NCBI GenBank assembly: GCA_028872955.1
Contig: JAGWNX010000007.1
Coordinates: 1 to 64,000 of the forward strand
Reading direction: 5' to 3'
From: Acidobacteriota bacterium
GTDB lineage: Bacteria > Acidobacteriota > Terriglobia > Terriglobales > Acidobacteriaceae
DNA length: 64,000 nt
The notes under the pieces are model-generated. The model did not search any database and had not been told where the DNA came from. It saw nothing but the letters and a program-made list of their open reading frames with translations. Both the position numbers and the translations under genes were made by a program. This document shows, one piece after another, positions 61,526 through 64,000 of this stretch (positions within the stretch are counted from its first letter, which is position 1; each line of letters opens with the position of its first letter).

Positions 61526-64000
61526 TTACTGCACCGTCAGGTTCAGGGTGACGGACTGCGTGATCTGCACGCCGGACGTGGAGCTGGCCGTCACCTGGTA
61601 CTGGTAGGTGCCCGGCGGCGTCACCCGGATGCTTGCGTCTCCGCCGGAGCCGCACCCTGTGACACCCGCCAGCACGATGGCAGCAATGACCGCGAGCAGG
61701 CGCGTGACCAGCGCACGCCGGCTTCGCACCCAGGGCAACAGGAATAATCCTGCCAGCGCAGGCAGCACCTGCAACCCACGGCTAGGCAGCCAGTGGCCGG
61801 GAGTCGCTGGTGGTGCAGACTGCAGCGCCCCCGTGGTGAGGCTAATGCTGGTGATGGTGTTGATGGTCGCCACGGCACTCTGCGCCGCGCCTGCAAGCGT
61901 GATGCTGGACGGCAGCAGGGAGCACGTCGCGTACTGTCCGGGCTGGATAGGGCTGCAGTTGAGCACCACCGTGCCGGAGAATCCATGGATCGGAGTCAAC
62001 GTCAAGGCATAGCTGGCCGGCTTGCCCGCAGCTACGGTCGCCGCCGCCGTGCTGCCCGGCGTGGAGCCAGCCGTGCCCACGGTGAGGGTGAAGGAGCCAG
62101 GCGCAACGCCGCTTCCACTGAGTGGCACAACGTCGGGCGAGGTGGAGTCCGAGCTGGTCACCGTCAGCGCCGCCGAGCGCGGACCGGTGGTCGAGGGCGT
62201 AAAGCTCAGCGTGAGCGTGCAGCTGGCACCGGCACCCAGCGATGTCGAGGCACACGGCGAGGTGATGGCAAAGTCCCCGGCCGGCAGAACCGGACTCAAC
62301 CCGGTGACAGGGCCGTTGCCGGTGTTGGTCAGCGTCAGGGTCAGCTTCGCCGAGGAGCCCACCAGAATGGAGCCAAAGTCCAGCGCGGAGGGCGCGAGCT
62401 GCAGGTGCGAGGCCGCGCCTACGCCGGTTAGCTGCGCCGTCAGCGGCAGCGTCGTAGCGTCCGAGACGATGGCAACACTGCCCGTGCGCGTACCCGTCTG
62501 CGTCGGCGTAAAGGTTACGGTTACGCTGCAGCTGGTGCTGGCCGCCAGCGCCGTGCCCAGGCAGCTGGAGGTGGCGGCGTAGTCGCCCGTCGCGGTGATG
62601 GAGCTGAAGTTGACTGGAGTCGCCCCGGTGTTGGTTACCTGCAGGGTCTGGCTGGCCGTACTACCCAGCAATACGGTGCCAAAGTTGAGCGACGCAGGTG
62701 CCAGGGCCAGGCTGGAGGGATTGGCTGAGCCTATCAGTGAGACGAACTCGAGCGCAGTGCTGGCGTCGGACGAGATCTCAATAGCTCCCAGCCGGGTTCC
62801 GCTCCCCTGGGGTGCAAACGCCGCGATGAGGTTGCAGCTGGCGCCTGGAATCAGGGCAGAGCAACTGCTGGTGACGTTGAAGTCAGGCGTGCTCTGCACG
62901 TTCAGAATATGGAGAGTCGCCGTGCCGGTGTTGGCCAGCGTTACCGTCTGCGGGGCAGAGATGTTGCCGACCAGCGTCGGGGGAAAGGTAAGCGAGCTTT
63001 GCGACGCGGTAAAGGCCACCAGCGGCGCAGTATTCGAGGGTGCATTCACCGCGACAGGTCCTGCCGATCCCGCCAGATCCAGAAACTGCGGGCTACTGAG
63101 GGCGTCGCTCTCCACGACCAGGGTTCCACTATCGGTAGTAGCCAGGGGTGAGGTGGTTCCGGTTGCGACCTGATTGAGCGGCGTGTACTGCACCGTCACG
63201 GTACAGCTTTGCCCGGTGGCGAGCGGCTGGCCGCAGGTCGAGGTCGCCAGGAACGGCCACTCCGAGGTGACCCGCCGCACCGTAACAGGTGCCGCGGCAT
63301 GGTTGGTCAGGGTCACGGTCTGACTGGCAGACTGCCCACTGGCAACCTGGCCGAAGTTCACCACGCCACCCGGTGCAATCGTGCCCGTCAAGGCCAGCGC
63401 GTTGGCCCCGATCCCGTAGCCCTGAAAGTAGCCAAGAGCAGCGACGCTGGCAGAGCCGTCCGTGGGGTAGCCCTGGGCAAAGAGCGTCCCGGTGATGGTG
63501 GCGTTGGTGAGCGGAACAAAGCTGACGGAGAAGGTGCAACTCGCGTTTGGCGCCAGGCCCGCGCAACCCGGCCCGGTCAGCGCAAACTGCCGGGGCAGGC
63601 TGAGCGTGACGTAGAGGGCCTTGGAGGTCAGATTATTGAGCGTGAACAGGCGCGTGATGCCGACAGTCGAGGTAGGGTTGGGGCCATAGTCCGCCGTGTC
63701 TGGCACCAGTTGCAGGCCTGCGTCCTGGGTGGTGTAGGCACCGCTCAGCGGCACTGGATAGGTGCTGGTGACCAGGTTGCCCGCCAGGTTTGCCGTAACC
63801 GGCACCGTTAGGACGTCGCTTACCAGCGCACTGCCTGGCGTAAAGTTCACCGTCAGCGTGCAGGTGCCGGCGGGTGCCAGCGCAGAGCAACCGGAGGAGA
63901 CCGTGAAGCTGGCACTGGTCACCGCAGGCGTGCCCACCTGCAGCGTGGCGTTGCTGGTGTTCGTCAGGGTAATCGTCTGCTGCACGGAGGTGCTGCCGGG
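61526..64000 (-). CDS. secreted choice-of-anchor-D repeat protein (5' end outside window)
   Basis: At least 824 residues, open past base 64000, so the N-terminus is missing. At least six beta-sandwich repeats of about 100 residues with cores like QTVTLTNHAAAPV, QTVTLANTGTATL and QTLQVTNTGATPV, and CS(A/G)L/ C-T-V-T pairs of Cys, match ASPM/Hydin-like choice-of-anchor-D domains. The C-terminus has a hydrophobic helix (LPALAGLFLLPWV), Arg cluster (RSRRALVTR), second helix ending in VTGCGSGG and a final beta segment (PPGTYQYQVTASSTSG) like the protein at 710-2659. Likely a large adhesin or surface scaffold. It ends 5 bp from the convergent ribBA stop. Confidence 0.82.
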   Translation of the reverse strand, partial: PGSTSVQQTITLTNTSNATLQVGTPAVTSASFTVSSGCSALAPAGTCTLTVNFTPGSALVSDVLTVPVTANLAGNLVTSTYPVPLSGAYTTQDAGLQLVPDTADYGPNPTSTVGITRLFTLNNLTSKALYVTLSLPRQFALTGPGCAGLAPNASCTFSVSFVPLTNATITGTLFAQGYPTDGSASVAALGYFQGYGIGANALALTGTIAPGGVVNFGQVASGQSASQTVTLTNHAAAPVTVRRVTSEWPFLATSTCGQPLATGQSCTVTVQYTPLNQVATGTTSPLATTDSGTLVVESDALSSPQFLDLAGSAGPVAVNAPSNTAPLVAFTASQSSLTFPPTLVGNISAPQTVTLANTGTATLHILNVQSTPDFNVTSSCSALIPGASCNLIAAFAPQGSGTRLGAIEISSDASTALEFVSLIGSANPSSLALAPASLNFGTVLLGSTASQTLQVTNTGATPVNFSSITATGDYAATSSCLGTALAASTSCSVTVTFTPTQTGTRTGSVAIVSDATTLPLTAQLTGVGAASHLQLAPSALDFGSILVGSSAKLTLTLTNTGNGPVTGLSPVLPAGDFAITSPCASTSLGAGASCTLTLSFTPSTTGPRSAALTVTSSDSTSPDVVPLSGSGVAPGSFTLTVGTAGSTPGSTAAATVAAGKPASYALTLTPIHGFSGTVVLNCSPIQPGQYATCSLLPSSITLAGAAQSAVATINTITSISLTTGALQSAPPATPGHWLPSRGLQVLPALAGLFLLPWVRSRRALVTRLLAVIAAIVLAGVTGCGSGGDASIRVTPPGTYQYQVTASSTSGVQITQSVTLNLTVQ

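Overview
The window is high-GC, densely packed bacterial chromosome with short intergenic gaps and many ATGA-type start/stop overlaps. The gene content points to an Acidobacteriota member, probably a Terriglobales/Acidobacteriaceae soil bacterium. This is inference from gene content and protein style, not from a marker gene: NHL-repeat and choice-of-anchor-D secreted proteins with a shared C-terminal module, a small CcmI plus Cys-rich CcmH cytochrome c maturation set, a soluble Ser/Thr kinase with TPRs, a divergent Lgt and lpxD are all present. No tRNA, rRNA, CRISPR array, prophage or insertion sequence was seen.

Layout. 1-646: a broken L-fuconate dehydratase gene whose N-terminal part lies on the minus strand and C-terminal part on the plus strand. 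710-2659: secreted NHL/Ig-like protein. 2674-8123 (minus): six-gene cytochrome c maturation operon (ccmF, ccmH, ccmI, a carboxypeptidase-regulatory-like membrane protein, DUF4149, ZIP transporter). 8179-13494: response regulator, sodium/solute symporter with a small membrane partner, Ser/Thr kinase. 14903-18328: eno, STAS protein and gpmI, facing an RsbU-like phosphatase. 20328-23743: deoC, a 44-codon membrane ORF, hpt, lgt, aqpZ. 23833-27884: SprT-like protein, a secreted TPR operon, esterase; then uvrA, lspA and ileS. 34664-40723: tonB, chemoreceptor, free TonB C-terminal domain, CYTH protein, sua5, holB. 40972-47925: GH3 beta-glucosidase, P450, tmk, lipoprotein, lpxD, unknown. 48124-50079: CCA-adding-type enzyme with a histone-H1-like tail. 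50166-53739: cytochrome c oxidase operon ctaC-ctaD-ctaE plus a small Cys lipoprotein. 54083-55813: pdxS and pdxT. 56057-61520: glycosyltransferase, thioesterase, recQ, a 75-aa protein, ribBA. 61526-64000: anchor-D protein cut by the window edge.

Functional links. The Ccm proteins mature c-type cytochromes that feed the aa3-type oxidase. lgt and lspA serve the several lipoproteins. eno and gpmI are adjacent glycolytic steps. pdxS and pdxT form PLP synthase. The GH3 enzyme, sugar-type symporter and the broken fuconate dehydratase fit plant or polysaccharide sugar use.

Most interesting non-standard signals: the in-gene inversion at 1-150; a multi-helix RNA-like leader immediately upstream of tonB (34512-34649) and another upstream of eno; a set of genes with TAnnnT boxes 5-9 nt before the start codon and no Shine-Dalgarno, suggesting leaderless transcripts; the H1-like tail on the nucleotidyltransferase; the same TM-Arg-TM-GCG C-terminal module on the proteins at both ends of the window; and a degenerate GTP cyclohydrolase II half in RibBA. 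All helices and promoters were found by eye and were not folded or searched computationally.
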